A stretch of 64,000 nucleotides of DNA from SKVR01 sp964491395 (GCA_964491395.1 CAZBGI010000005.1:1-64000), one strand, 5' to 3'. Shown: positions 43,554 through 52,837, counted from the first letter of the stretch. The notes: generated from the letters alone by a model not told the origin. Numbers and translations: made by a program.

Positions 43554-44066
43554 ATGCTTGGAAAAAATGAATTGACAGGGGTTTTGGTTTCCTTCCCGGG
43601 AAAACGTTTTATTCCTGTAGCTCTCATGTTGTTGGTTTTTACAGTGGGTAAAACAAAGGGTGAAGGAAAGGAAATTATCCTGATCAATGGCTCCCAGGTT
43701 TATAGTTTTACCCGGGAAGAATTTACCCTTAACGAATCGGTTCTAACGGATGAAAACATGGTATATTATCTTGTAGACGAATATCCTGTTTTTGAACAAA
43801 TAAAAGAGATTAAAGATTTTGCTGAAAGCCTTATCGAATATCCGGAGGAAGCTATTGCAAGCCAGGTGGAGGGTGTGGTGATGGTAAACTTTATTGTTGA
43901 GAAAGACGGTACGGTAAGCAATCCACGATTTTTAAGAACCCTGGGTTTTGGATGTGAAGAAGAAGTGTTGCGTGTAATAAACAAATTGCCCGTTGCCCGT
44001 CCGGGAATGGTTTCCGGACGACCGGTCAGAGTAGGTATGACCGTCCCTGTTAGATTTAAGCTTTAA
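43554..44066 (+). CDS. Exported TonB C-terminal-domain protein
   Basis: A 170-residue protein with an N-terminal hydrophobic segment (RFIPVALMLLVFTVGKTKG, about 18-36) and a TonB_C domain (about 85-170: YPEEAIASQVEGVVMVNFIVEKDGTVSNPRF, ending RPVRVGMTVPVRFKL). It lacks the proline-rich linker of true TonB, so it cannot span the periplasm and is more likely a signalling or scaffold protein. Its domain resembles that of the M56 peptidase just upstream, suggesting a local duplication. It lies 13 bp before the SLC13 gene and opens a four-gene operon. Confidence 0.85.
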   Translation: MLGKNELTGVLVSFPGKRFIPVALMLLVFTVGKTKGEGKEIILINGSQVYSFTREEFTLNESVLTDENMVYYLVDEYPVFEQIKEIKDFAESLIEYPEEAIASQVEGVVMVNFIVEKDGTVSNPRFLRTLGFGCEEEVLRVINKLPVARPGMVSGRPVRVGMTVPVRFKL

Positions 44067-44079
44067 TATAAATAAAACT

Positions 44080-45711
44080 ATGTCCTTAAAAAAAAGAGAT
44101 CATTCTGAACAAACCAAAAGAATTGTCGGACTTTTGCTGGGGATCGCAGGATTCCTGATTCCGTGGCTGATCAACTTTCCCGGATTATCCTTTGCAGGCC
44201 ATATGGCGCTTGGCATCTTTCTGATGGCCGCTGTATTCTGGATTTTTGAAACGCTTCCCATCTACTCTACTTCTATGCTGGTTATTTTCATGCAGGTTGC
44301 ATTGTTAAGCCAGCAAGGGGTGATTTATTCAGACACTTCCTTGCCCAAAAGCCAGGTTGTTTCTCATATTGATGGATTGTGGGAAGTGCCCTCTGATGCC
44401 GTTGACGGCAACCAGGTATATCTGGTGGAAGAATCCGGAAATTATACCCCCATTGAAGTGCAGGTGGTAGAATGGGGTGAAACGGTAAAGGTACAGAGCG
44501 ATGAACTATCAGCAGATGCGCAGGTAGTAAGCGATGCACAACACAAACTGGTGGGCTACGACCCGATTTCCTTCAGCGAATTTTTTGGCACCCTGGCCAG
44601 CCCTATCATTATTCTTTTTCTGGGAGGATTTATCCTGGCCTCTGCGTCGGTCAAATACAATCTTGATAAGAATCTTACCAATGTTTTGTTGAAACCCTTT
44701 GGAGAAAAGCCAGTATTTATCGTGATGGGTTTGATGTTGGTTACGGCTACTTTATCTGCTTTTATGAGCAACACGGCCACTACCGCCATGATGATGACCG
44801 TGGCCATTCCTATTGCCCGGCAAATTGAAATGAAAGATAAATTCAGGATCATGCTTACGCTCAGCATCCCCATTGCTGCGAATATAGGAGGAATGGCCAC
44901 ACCCATTGGTACTCCTCCCAATGCCATTGTTATTGCCAACCTCAATCAACAGGGAATCAATATTGCTTTTGGAAGTTGGGTGGCATTAATGTTGCCGCTT
45001 GCCATTGGATTGTTGCTGCTGGCCTGGGTTAGCATGAGGTTTTTTTATCCCCCTGTTATCAAACGCTTTAAATTAGATCTGCAGAGTAAATTTGACAAAT
45101 CTCCCAGAGCCCTTATTCTCTATGCTGTTTTTGCCATTACTGTATTGCTCTGGTTTACTGAAGCCAGTCATGGCATCCCCAGCGCTATGATTGCGTTTAT
45201 TCCTATTGTAACGCTTACTGTAACCAGTGTATTGAGCAAAGATGATATCCGTGCCTTGCCCTGGGAAGTTTTATGGCTGGTAGCCGGGGGTATTTCCCTG
45301 GGAATAAGCATGGAAAATACCGGGCTGGCAATGTGGCTGGTAGGTAGTATAAGCTGGGATATGCTTCCACAATTAGCCCTGTTGCTGGTATTTGGCCTGG
45401 TGGCTTTGATGTTGTCCAACTTTCTCTCCAATACCGTCACCGCTACTTTGCTGGTTCCCCTGGCCGTAAGTTTGGGTACAGCAGGAATTGCAGGTGAAGG
45501 ATTCAGCCTGGTCATAACAAGCCTGGTAATAGGTTCGGCCTGTAACATGGCCATGTTGCTGCCCATTTCAACACCACCCAATGCCATTGCCATGAGCACG
45601 GGTTATATCAGTACCGCAGATATGGTAAAAGTGGGCTTTGTGATTGGATTAATTGGAATAATAACCGCACTAATTCTTGCCAACTTCTACTGGCCATTAA
45701 TCATTAATTAA
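44080..45711 (+). CDS. SLC13/DASS-family anion symporter with an inserted soluble domain
   Basis: A 543-residue inner-membrane transporter of the DASS family (Na+-coupled di-/tricarboxylate or sulfate uptake). The paired Na+/substrate motifs are SNTATTAMMMTVAIPIA plus GTPPNAIVI, and SNTVTATLLVPLAVS plus STPPNAIAMSTGYI. Between the first hydrophobic helices and the pore (IIILFLGGFILASA) an extra hydrophilic stretch of about 80 residues occurs (about 81-160). Its WEVPSDAVDGNQVYLVEESG, then EVQVVEWGETVKVQS, then AQVVSDAQHKLVG resembles the C-terminal part of a periplasmic membrane-fusion (HlyD/RND adaptor) protein. Such an insert is not usual in this family. Genes before and after are 13 and 11 bp away. 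Confidence 0.9.
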   Translation: MSLKKRDHSEQTKRIVGLLLGIAGFLIPWLINFPGLSFAGHMALGIFLMAAVFWIFETLPIYSTSMLVIFMQVALLSQQGVIYSDTSLPKSQVVSHIDGLWEVPSDAVDGNQVYLVEESGNYTPIEVQVVEWGETVKVQSDELSADAQVVSDAQHKLVGYDPISFSEFFGTLASPIIILFLGGFILASASVKYNLDKNLTNVLLKPFGEKPVFIVMGLMLVTATLSAFMSNTATTAMMMTVAIPIARQIEMKDKFRIMLTLSIPIAANIGGMATPIGTPPNAIVIANLNQQGINIAFGSWVALMLPLAIGLLLLAWVSMRFFYPPVIKRFKLDLQSKFDKSPRALILYAVFAITVLLWFTEASHGIPSAMIAFIPIVTLTVTSVLSKDDIRALPWEVLWLVAGGISLGISMENTGLAMWLVGSISWDMLPQLALLLVFGLVALMLSNFLSNTVTATLLVPLAVSLGTAGIAGEGFSLVITSLVIGSACNMAMLLPISTPPNAIAMSTGYISTADMVKVGFVIGLIGIITALILANFYWPLIIN

Positions 45712-45722
45712 ATATTCTTTTT

Positions 45723-46211
45723 ATGTCTGATATCTATATAATTTGTGTAGAAGACGAACCCCAGGTGCTGGATGTGATCATCCGTGATTTGGCTGACTTT
45801 GAAGAGATCTTTCCCATTGAACTGGCGCATTCAGCAAATGAGGCCAGAGAACTTATCAGGGAAATAAAAGAAGAGGGGCATAAAATTGGCCTTGCTTTGT
45901 GCGATCATATCATGCCCGGCGACAAGGGGATTGATCTGATGATTGAAATGCAACAAGACCCTTTTACGGAAAACACCCGGAAGGTGCTTGTTACCGGGCA
46001 AGCCGGCCTGGAAGATACCATCCAGGCTGTGAACAATGCCAGACTCAACCGATACATTGCCAAACCCTGGAACCCCAAAGAACTGGTAGAAATAGTCAAG
46101 GATGAGCTTACCCAATATGTTATCAGGGAGGAGAAAGATTTGTTAAGGTTTTTACCTCTGCTGAATCAGGAAAAAATTCAGGAGGCTATCCGTACCAAAG
46201 GGTATCTGTAA
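45723..46211 (+). CDS. Stand-alone receiver-domain response regulator
   Basis: A 162-residue protein with an intact receiver domain: acidic VEDEPQ (about 8-13), phospho-acceptor Asp in LCDHIMPGDKGIDL (about 60), Thr in VLVTGQAG and Lys in YIAKPWNPKEL. A 40-residue tail (REEKDLLRFLPLLNQEKIQEAI) has no known output domain. It probably relays phosphate or controls a protein partner. It lies 12 bp upstream of the histidine kinase gene and 11 bp after the transporter, so it is the natural partner of that kinase. Tails like this occur in adaptor-type regulators such as those before CNB-kinases. Confidence 0.92.
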   Translation: MSDIYIICVEDEPQVLDVIIRDLADFEEIFPIELAHSANEARELIREIKEEGHKIGLALCDHIMPGDKGIDLMIEMQQDPFTENTRKVLVTGQAGLEDTIQAVNNARLNRYIAKPWNPKELVEIVKDELTQYVIREEKDLLRFLPLLNQEKIQEAIRTKGYL

Positions 46212-46223
46212 ATTAGCAATACC

Positions 46224-47723
46224 ATGCCTGAAAGAAAAAAACCTGCCAGGGAGCAGCGGCCGAATGTTATTGGTGCTTCAGCCCGACCTGTCTATGATAA
46301 ATTTAGCTTTGTCAAAAGCATTAAAGAGAAAATTCCTGATTCTTTGCTGCTGAAAAGTTTGAAAAAGGAGTTTAAAGAAGAGGAGATAATGCTCAGGGAA
46401 AAGGATGTAAACGACAAGCTTTATATTATTCTGGAAGGGTATGTGGCCCAGATGAAGAAGGATGAAGATTCGGGCACCCAGATAGGATTGCACGGGCCGG
46501 GTGACTTCATCGGGTTGTTATCTTTTCAGACGGGGGAGCCCGTTTTTACTACGGCCCGCGCCAGTACCGATGTTTCCAGCCTTTGTTTCGATCATCAAAG
46601 TTTTGAGGTATTTATGAACGAATATCCACAAATCAGTAAAACTTTGCAGGGGCTCATTTTTTCTAATCTTGCTGACCGGTACAGGAAAGTGGTGATGCTA
46701 CACGTAGAAGTAGCCAATTTATCACGCCAGCTGGAAGAAGAACGAAACCAGCTCAAGCGGGCCATTCAAGAGCTTGAACGTACCCGTAATGTACTTATTT
46801 CGCAGGAGAAAATGGCTACGCTTGGCGAGTTGACCTCTGGGTTGGCCCATGAAATTAATAATCCGGCTTCTGCTTTGCTCCGTTCGGTGGAATACCTCTC
46901 GGAGAATCTGCCTGATATGGCTGAGAAAGCCTCTTCATTGCCGGATACCGGGCTGGTAAGATTTTTTTTCGAAACGGGTTTTAAGCGCGAGTTTGCAGAT
47001 ACTTCCGCGCAGCGCCAGCGAATGAAAGAACTACAATCAATGTATTCCGGTTTGTCCCGAAGCATGTTGCGCACCATGGCTGAAATGGAGCCCGGGGTTG
47101 TTGAGAAACTAACCCCTTTTATCGGGTCCGCCAAAAACCAGCCTTTGTTGCAATTATTAATTGATGCATATCAGTCGGGTGCTTTTCTCAATTCCATTAA
47201 ACTCTCCACCGCCCGCATAGAGTATCTGGTAAAAAGCCTTAAAAGTTACAGCCGGCAAGGGGGCAAAGATCCTGAAGTGTCAGATGTGAGAGATGGTATC
47301 AGGGAAACCCTTCAGATTATCGGAAACCGGTTGAAGGATATCAAAGTAGAAACCAACATGGAGCAGGTTTGTCCCGTAAAATGTTTCGTGGGTGAACTCA
47401 ACCAGGTCTGGACCAATATTATTATCAATGCATGCGATGCAATGGAAGATAGAGGAGAACTCTTTATCTCGTGTTATCCTGATCATGAAAAAAAGAAAGT
47501 TTTTGTCACCATTACAGATACAGGTCCGGGAGTGCCCAATAAAATCAAACAAAAAATATTTGATTCAAGCTTTACCACCAAAACTGCAGGTGGTGATTTT
47601 GGTTTGGGTATTGGTTTGGCCATCACTAAAAATATAGTGGAAAAGCATCATGGAACCATCAAAGTAAAGGATCATCCCGCCAAAGGTGCAGAGTTTGTTA
47701 TCACTCTTCCCTTAGCCCAATAG
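46224..47723 (+). CDS. Cyclic-nucleotide-binding-domain histidine kinase
   Basis: A soluble 499-residue kinase with an N-terminal cyclic-nucleotide/CRP-like domain (about 40-150, LYIILEGYVAQ, GPGDFIGLLSFQTGEPVF), a coiled coil (about 155-200), an H-box at His209 (SGLAHEINNPASALL) and a C-terminal HATPase domain (N-box NQVWTNIIINACDAM, G1 DTGPGVPNK, G2 GLGIGLAITKNI). Between H-box and second dimerisation helix lies an insert of about 100 residues (about 225-335), longer than usual. No TM helix, so it senses an intracellular ligand. It is the last gene of the TonB-SLC13-REC-HK operon, 12 bp after the receiver gene. Confidence 0.93.
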   Translation: MPERKKPAREQRPNVIGASARPVYDKFSFVKSIKEKIPDSLLLKSLKKEFKEEEIMLREKDVNDKLYIILEGYVAQMKKDEDSGTQIGLHGPGDFIGLLSFQTGEPVFTTARASTDVSSLCFDHQSFEVFMNEYPQISKTLQGLIFSNLADRYRKVVMLHVEVANLSRQLEEERNQLKRAIQELERTRNVLISQEKMATLGELTSGLAHEINNPASALLRSVEYLSENLPDMAEKASSLPDTGLVRFFFETGFKREFADTSAQRQRMKELQSMYSGLSRSMLRTMAEMEPGVVEKLTPFIGSAKNQPLLQLLIDAYQSGAFLNSIKLSTARIEYLVKSLKSYSRQGGKDPEVSDVRDGIRETLQIIGNRLKDIKVETNMEQVCPVKCFVGELNQVWTNIIINACDAMEDRGELFISCYPDHEKKKVFVTITDTGPGVPNKIKQKIFDSSFTTKTAGGDFGLGIGLAITKNIVEKHHGTIKVKDHPAKGAEFVITLPLAQ

Positions 47724-47872
47724 CTGTTGGTGATCCTCTTTGCATTCAGGTTTATGAACTAAATCTGTTGATTAAGAGCAACTTTTTGATGGCTTTTGTA
47801 AACCAAAGGCATTATTTGTGGTTCTAAGGGTATCTTGTCTTGTAAAAAATTATTTTAACCAGCGTATTAAAA

Positions 47873-49120
47873 ATGATACTCAATCTGATTTTTCTCATCC
47901 TGTTTATATTAGCTCTTGATTTTTACGGATATTATGGCCTGAAAAAACTGGGCCGCTACCCACCTTTCTCGAGGCGAAAAAAAATGATATTTCGTGTTTA
48001 CTGGATAATGGATATTAGTTTTTTGGTTTTCGCCACCATCTGGACGCTTGTTATCCGCAACAGTTCCTGGGAAGATTATGTGCAGTACAGAAGCTACTTT
48101 TATATTACGGGGGCTTTTATTCTTATTTTCCTGCCCAAAATTGTCTATCTTATCTTTACCCTACTTCATGATATCGTGTTGGTAATTAAGTGGTTGTACA
48201 GGAGGGCTTTCTCCCTGACAGAGCGAAATCATACTGCACGGCGGCCCCCGGTTTTACTTCTTGCAGGCTTTATTTTATCCTTGTTTATGTTTGGATGGGT
48301 TGCATATGGGATTCTTTACGGACGGTTTAACTTCCAGGTGAAAGAGGTTGAACTTGAGGTAGCTGATTTGCCCGAATCTTTCGATGGATTTCGTATTATC
48401 CAGTTTTCGGATACCCATTTAGGTAGTTTTGCCCGCTCCCGGCCGGTATTAAGGGGGATACAAAAAATGGCTGAGACTCCACACGATATGCTGGTTTTTA
48501 CGGGCGATATGGTGAATAATGAAGCCATAGAAGCAGAAAAATTTGTGGATGCAATTGCCGGAATTGATTCCCCTCATGGTAAGTTCTCCATCCTGGGAAA
48601 TCACGATATGGGAGATTACCGCAGGTGGTACACCCTGGAAGAAAAGGCAGCCAACCTGGAGCAGTTGGAAGAATATCAGGCCGAAATGGGATTTGAGATG
48701 TTGAGAAATGAACATCGGTTCATTCGCAAAGGAAATGATTCTATCATGATTATCGGAGTGGATAACTGGGGCTTACCTCCTTTTGCGCAACTGGGAGACC
48801 TGAAACAAGCAGCAGGAGAAAACGCAGACTTTCCCACTCAAATATTGCTTTCCCACGATCCATCTCACTGGGCTGAAGAGGTTGTTCCTCAAACAGATAT
48901 CTTTCTTACCCTTTCCGGGCACACGCATGGAATGCAGGCGGGTATCAGAACTGCCTGGTTTCAGCTGAGTCCTGTGGCTCTGAAATACGAACACTGGAAT
49001 GGACTTTACAGCGACGATAATCAGTTTTTGTATGTGAACCGTGGTTTTGGATTTATCGGATTCCCGGGAAGAATGGGGATGCGACCGGAGATAACCCTGT
49101 TTACACTGAAACGCCAATAA
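47873..49120 (+). CDS. Membrane-anchored metallophosphoesterase
   Basis: A 415-residue protein with about four hydrophobic N-terminal helices (residues ~3-20, 40-60, 75-100, 130-150) and a calcineurin-like catalytic domain from about 160: FSDTHLGSFARS, FTGDMVNNEA, LGNHDMGDYRR, LLSHDPSHW and LSGHTHGMQAG give the metal ligands (Asp, His, Asn, His). This type is often assigned as a YaeI-like phosphodiesterase. The exact substrate is unknown; membrane anchoring suggests lipid or cell-wall precursors. It is convergent with pbpC, with 10 bp between the stops. Confidence 0.9.
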   Translation: MILNLIFLILFILALDFYGYYGLKKLGRYPPFSRRKKMIFRVYWIMDISFLVFATIWTLVIRNSSWEDYVQYRSYFYITGAFILIFLPKIVYLIFTLLHDIVLVIKWLYRRAFSLTERNHTARRPPVLLLAGFILSLFMFGWVAYGILYGRFNFQVKEVELEVADLPESFDGFRIIQFSDTHLGSFARSRPVLRGIQKMAETPHDMLVFTGDMVNNEAIEAEKFVDAIAGIDSPHGKFSILGNHDMGDYRRWYTLEEKAANLEQLEEYQAEMGFEMLRNEHRFIRKGNDSIMIIGVDNWGLPPFAQLGDLKQAAGENADFPTQILLSHDPSHWAEEVVPQTDIFLTLSGHTHGMQAGIRTAWFQLSPVALKYEHWNGLYSDDNQFLYVNRGFGFIGFPGRMGMRPEITLFTLKRQ

Positions 49121-49130
49121 TGCAGCAGTT

Positions 49131-51506
49131 TCATGGTTTTCTCACTTTTATCCGGATTTCCTTTTGCAGGGAATTTCCCTTGTGGTCAGTAACCAGCAGG
49201 GTGTGCAACCCTTCATTGGGGCGAAATCCCATTTCATGAAAGTCTGTAGTACTTCCCTTGTATTCCTGGTTAAGATGCCAATGGATAGTACTTTTCTCAT
49301 GGCGATGCGCCACCCGGAAAATAACCTCTCCGGGGGTACCATCCAGCTCGTAGGGAATAAAAATATCAACAGATTCTGAAGGATAAATCCACTGCATGGG
49401 GCCCGAATCCTGTGCAGAAGATCTGCAATCCTGGTGAAATGGAGGAAGGGGCTTGTAAAAGGGGTGGCTGCGTCGAAAATAATATTCCTGAACAGGAGGC
49501 AAGACAAACCACGACTGAGTTTCCATGTCTGCCCAGGAAGCACATTCGGAGTTAACTCTCTTTCCTGATTTTTTGTCGAGATGAACCGTTATATGGTGAG
49601 GACAAACACCGGTTTGAAATTCTACCCGGGGTGCTTGCAGGGTATCCACTTCAGGGCATAAACCGGATGCCGGGTAGCCACTTGTTCTGCAAACCCTGAC
49701 CGGGTTGAGATCATCATGAGGAGCAGCAAACCAGGGCTGGGCAGGGAGGATGCCAAAGATGTCAAACATCACGGGAGCTGCAGCAGCAATTCCTGTTAGG
49801 TCTGGCCGCCCTTCACCCGTGGCATTTCCAACCCATACCGCAACCACATATTTCGAATTTACCCCGATACTCCATGCATCACGATTGCCATAACTGGTGC
49901 CGGTTTTCCAGGCGATTTTTCTTTTGTCGGCAAACAATTGCCAGTTAGCCTCTGTATCGGGGCGCGATGCCTCTACCATGGCTTCAAAGGTATGCCACAG
50001 TACGCCGGGAGTGAACGGGGAAGGTGCTGATGTGCCAGTACCCCTTTCTTTGGAAGAAAGGTAGGTGAGTGGATGGAAAGTATGGGATGCTGAACCCGGT
50101 TCCTGCTGTGGAATCTGATTCAGGCTTCTTGCCAGGGAAGCATAAGCTCCTGCAATTTCCCACAGGGTTACTTCACCTCCACCCAGTATCATCGACAAAC
50201 CGTAATGAGAAGAAGGCTTGTCGAAAGTGTTCATACCGCAACTTTTCAGTAATGCATGAAATTTGTCCGGATCATACTCCTGAAGCATACGCACCGCCGG
50301 GATATTCAATGATCTTGCCAGGGCAAGGCTTGCCGGTACTGCTCCCTCATAGGTCCGGGTGAAGTTTTCCGGTGTAAACCCCCGGAAGAAAGTTGGAACA
50401 TCAGGAACAAGGGTGTGGGGCAGGATTTGTCCTTCCTGCAGCAACCCTGCATACAGAAAAGGTTTTAATAAACTTCCCGGACTGCGTCGGGAGGAAATTA
50501 TATCTACTTTTACTGCGTTTACAGGGAGGTTTCCCTGGGATATATTGCCCAGGTAAACAAGTACTTCACCTGTATTTACATCTGCTACCAGGGCGGAAAT
50601 ATTGTGAATATGGTTGGCTCTGAGGATTTCGTGATGTTGCTGTAAAAACCGGGCTGTCCTTCCTTGCAAATCAGGGTGGATGGTCGTATAAATTTGCTCT
50701 CCCTCTCTTCCATCCCGGATGCTTCGGGTAAAAAGGTGAGGAGCGAGTTGTGGCAAGGGATAAGGCGGTCCGGGCGTGGGTTCTGCAAGCGAGAGCTTAA
50801 GCGTCATTTCATCCAGGTATCCTCTTTGGTACAGCAGGGTAAGCAACCGGTTGCGCTTTTGTAGCAATAGCTGCTGGTTTTTCCCGGGGAAAATCAATGC
50901 CGGACTGTTGGGTAAAACCGCCAGGGTAGCCGCTTCGGCCCACGAAAGCTCCTCTGGTGTATGGGAAAAATACCGCCAGGAGGCAGCCTGCAGCCCTACC
51001 ACATTTCCTCCCATGGGTGCGTGGGCAGCATACATTTGCAGAATCTCTTCCTTACTGTATCTCAGTTCCAGACGCATGGCAAGCCATACTTCAATAATTT
51101 TTTCTTTCAGGGTACGGGCTTTTCCCTTTCGGCTGAGCCTGATAACCTGCATGCTCAGGGTGCTGGCACCACTTTTCATCCCTTCCTTTTTCAGGTTCTG
51201 TAAAATGGCTCGACCGATGGCAAGCGGATTGAATCCGGGGTGATAGGGAAAGTACCGGTCTTCGAAATTGATGAGTGCTGTTTTATAGTTTTCGGGTAAG
51301 GATTCTCCCGGCGGGAATCGCCATTGCCCGTCATGGGCTACCGTGGCATTGAGCAACTGATGATCAGCATCGTACATTACTGTGCTGTAAACCTCAGGAA
51401 ATAATTTCCGGGGTAGGGAAAATAACCATAATCCTGCCAGAAGCAAAAGCAACATGCAGATTACCCATTTTCGGTAGTACAGGATTTTCCTCAGGATTTG
51501 ATGCAT
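49131..51506 (-). CDS. pbpC: Penicillin-binding protein 1C
   Basis: A 791-residue bifunctional peptidoglycan synthase. An N-terminal TM anchor (YYRKWVICMLLLLLAGLWLF) leads to a GT51 glycosyltransferase (about 55-230: INFEDRYFPYHPGFNPLAIGRA, KSGASTLSMQVIRLSR) and a transpeptidase with SxxK as SLLK in RSPGSLLKPFLYAGL, and KTGTSYGNRDAWSIG. The C-terminal extension (about 690-790) is the PbpC-specific BiPBP_C-like domain, rich in aromatic residues. It is divergent from smpB. Confidence 0.95.
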   Translation of the reverse strand: MHQILRKILYYRKWVICMLLLLLAGLWLFSLPRKLFPEVYSTVMYDADHQLLNATVAHDGQWRFPPGESLPENYKTALINFEDRYFPYHPGFNPLAIGRAILQNLKKEGMKSGASTLSMQVIRLSRKGKARTLKEKIIEVWLAMRLELRYSKEEILQMYAAHAPMGGNVVGLQAASWRYFSHTPEELSWAEAATLAVLPNSPALIFPGKNQQLLLQKRNRLLTLLYQRGYLDEMTLKLSLAEPTPGPPYPLPQLAPHLFTRSIRDGREGEQIYTTIHPDLQGRTARFLQQHHEILRANHIHNISALVADVNTGEVLVYLGNISQGNLPVNAVKVDIISSRRSPGSLLKPFLYAGLLQEGQILPHTLVPDVPTFFRGFTPENFTRTYEGAVPASLALARSLNIPAVRMLQEYDPDKFHALLKSCGMNTFDKPSSHYGLSMILGGGEVTLWEIAGAYASLARSLNQIPQQEPGSASHTFHPLTYLSSKERGTGTSAPSPFTPGVLWHTFEAMVEASRPDTEANWQLFADKRKIAWKTGTSYGNRDAWSIGVNSKYVVAVWVGNATGEGRPDLTGIAAAAPVMFDIFGILPAQPWFAAPHDDLNPVRVCRTSGYPASGLCPEVDTLQAPRVEFQTGVCPHHITVHLDKKSGKRVNSECASWADMETQSWFVLPPVQEYYFRRSHPFYKPLPPFHQDCRSSAQDSGPMQWIYPSESVDIFIPYELDGTPGEVIFRVAHRHEKSTIHWHLNQEYKGSTTDFHEMGFRPNEGLHTLLVTDHKGNSLQKEIRIKVRKP

Positions 51507-51592
51507 GGCGTAAAATTAATGAGAATTTATTTTTATCATCAAAATAACACAAACCAAAAGGGAGAAACTATCACTATCTGCTAAAAATTTCG

Positions 51593-51600
51593 TACGTTTG
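51593..51600 (+). promoter_or_regulatory. -7 element (TACGTTTG) of smpB
   Basis: An exact TAnnTTTG match that overlaps the GTG at 51600, which rules that codon out as the translation start. The ATG at 51618 lies 18 bp further on. Confidence 0.55.
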
Positions 51601-51617
51601 TGCCCCCAAATAAAGCT

Positions 51618-52064
51618 ATGGCGAACAAACTCAACATAAAAAACAAAAAAGCTTCTTTCGAATTTTTCCTGCTGGAGAAATTTGTGGCAGGCATGGTACT
51701 CACCGGAACAGAGATAAAATCCCTGCGGGCCGGAAAGGCCAGCATTAATGAGGCCTATTGTACTTTCGTCAACGATGAGCTGTTTGTCCGTAACATGAAC
51801 ATCTCAGAATATGAGTACGGAACCTACAACAACCATGAGCCCAAGCGGGACCGCAAGCTTTTACTTACGGCCAAAGAGTTGAAAAAGCTACAGGCAGCCT
51901 TGAATGAGAAGGGGCTGACCCTTATACCTACCTTTTTATTTATCAATGAGAAGGGATTGGCAAAACTGGAGATTGCCCTGGCCCGAGGTAAAAAACTTTA
52001 TGATAAGAGAGAAACCCTGAAACAAAAGGATACAAAACGAGATTTAGAGAGGAGTGGTTACTAA
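51618..52064 (+). CDS. smpB: SsrA-binding protein SmpB
   Basis: SmpB binds tmRNA and takes it to stalled ribosomes for trans-translation. The 148-residue protein shows the family segments KASFEFFLLEKFVAGMVLTGTEIKSLR, SINEAYCTFVNDELFVRNMNISEY and RKLLLTAKELKKL, and the basic C-terminal tail (LYDKRETLKQKDTKRDLERS). ATG at 51618 is used, since a GTG at 51600 lies in the promoter element. No ssrA gene was seen in the window. It converges with the rhomboid gene (5 bp). Confidence 0.96.
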   Translation: MANKLNIKNKKASFEFFLLEKFVAGMVLTGTEIKSLRAGKASINEAYCTFVNDELFVRNMNISEYEYGTYNNHEPKRDRKLLLTAKELKKLQAALNEKGLTLIPTFLFINEKGLAKLEIALARGKKLYDKRETLKQKDTKRDLERSGY

Positions 52065-52069
52065 ACAGA

Positions 52070-52837
52070 TTAATCTTTTGAAAGGGTAGGGGGTTGGGTT
52101 CCCTTTGCAGGTTTATACTCATACCTTATTTTAACAGGTTTATTTTCCTTTTTATCCTCCTTCACTGCTTTTTCGCTATCCTCTGTTGAGTGGGTGGTCA
52201 TCCAGTAAGGAGGATTGTCTTTATCCCATTCCTCTTCGGTTTCTTCCTCCAGTTCCCAGGAGTATTTTTTCCTCTGTGGACCTGTACCCTTAAAAAACAA
52301 GGCCAATACAATCCCGGCTACCATTCCCATCAGGTGACCTTCCCATGAAACCCTCTCGCGCAAGGGGAAAAGACCCCACACCAAACTTCCGTATAAAAAA
52401 GCCACCAGTAATGAAAGAGCCATCAACCGCGGATGACCACGTATTACCCCACTGACAAACAGAAATGCTGCCCAGCTGTATATAATGCCACTGGCACCGA
52501 TATGCCAGGATTCCCGGGCAAATACCCAAACCCACAACCCACTCATGATCCAGGCAAAAAGGGTAATGCGCAGTCCCAAATCACGATAAAAGTAAAACAA
52601 TGCCCAACCCAGAATCAGCAAGGGCAAAGTGTTGGAATATAAGTGCTGGTAGCTTCCATGAATTAAGGGTGAAAAAATAATTCCCTTCAGCCCCTCTACT
52701 TGCAACGGATACACGCCAAAAGTGTGGAAACTGGTTTGTAATATATCTTCAGTGATTTTCACCCCCCATATGATAATGACCAGAATAACCGGAAAAAGAA
52801 AGGCGGACAGGATTTTGCTTTTATCTTTTGTTTGCAT
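52070..52837 (-). CDS. Rhomboid-family intramembrane serine protease
   Basis: A 255-residue membrane protease with about six helices. The catalytic Ser is in HIGASGIIYSWAAFLF (GxSG motif) and the His in WEGHLMGMVAGIVLALFF. The N-terminal HGSYQHLYSNTLPLLILGW segment matches the family's H..N motif. The C-terminal 60 residues are soluble, Glu/Lys-rich. It probably cleaves single-pass membrane proteins. ATG at 52837 is preferred, as a start at 52888 would put 17 charged residues before the first helix. It lies tail to tail with smpB. Confidence 0.92.
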   Translation of the reverse strand: MQTKDKSKILSAFLFPVILVIIIWGVKITEDILQTSFHTFGVYPLQVEGLKGIIFSPLIHGSYQHLYSNTLPLLILGWALFYFYRDLGLRITLFAWIMSGLWVWVFARESWHIGASGIIYSWAAFLFVSGVIRGHPRLMALSLLVAFLYGSLVWGLFPLRERVSWEGHLMGMVAGIVLALFFKGTGPQRKKYSWELEEETEEEWDKDNPPYWMTTHSTEDSEKAVKEDKKENKPVKIRYEYKPAKGTQPPTLSKD

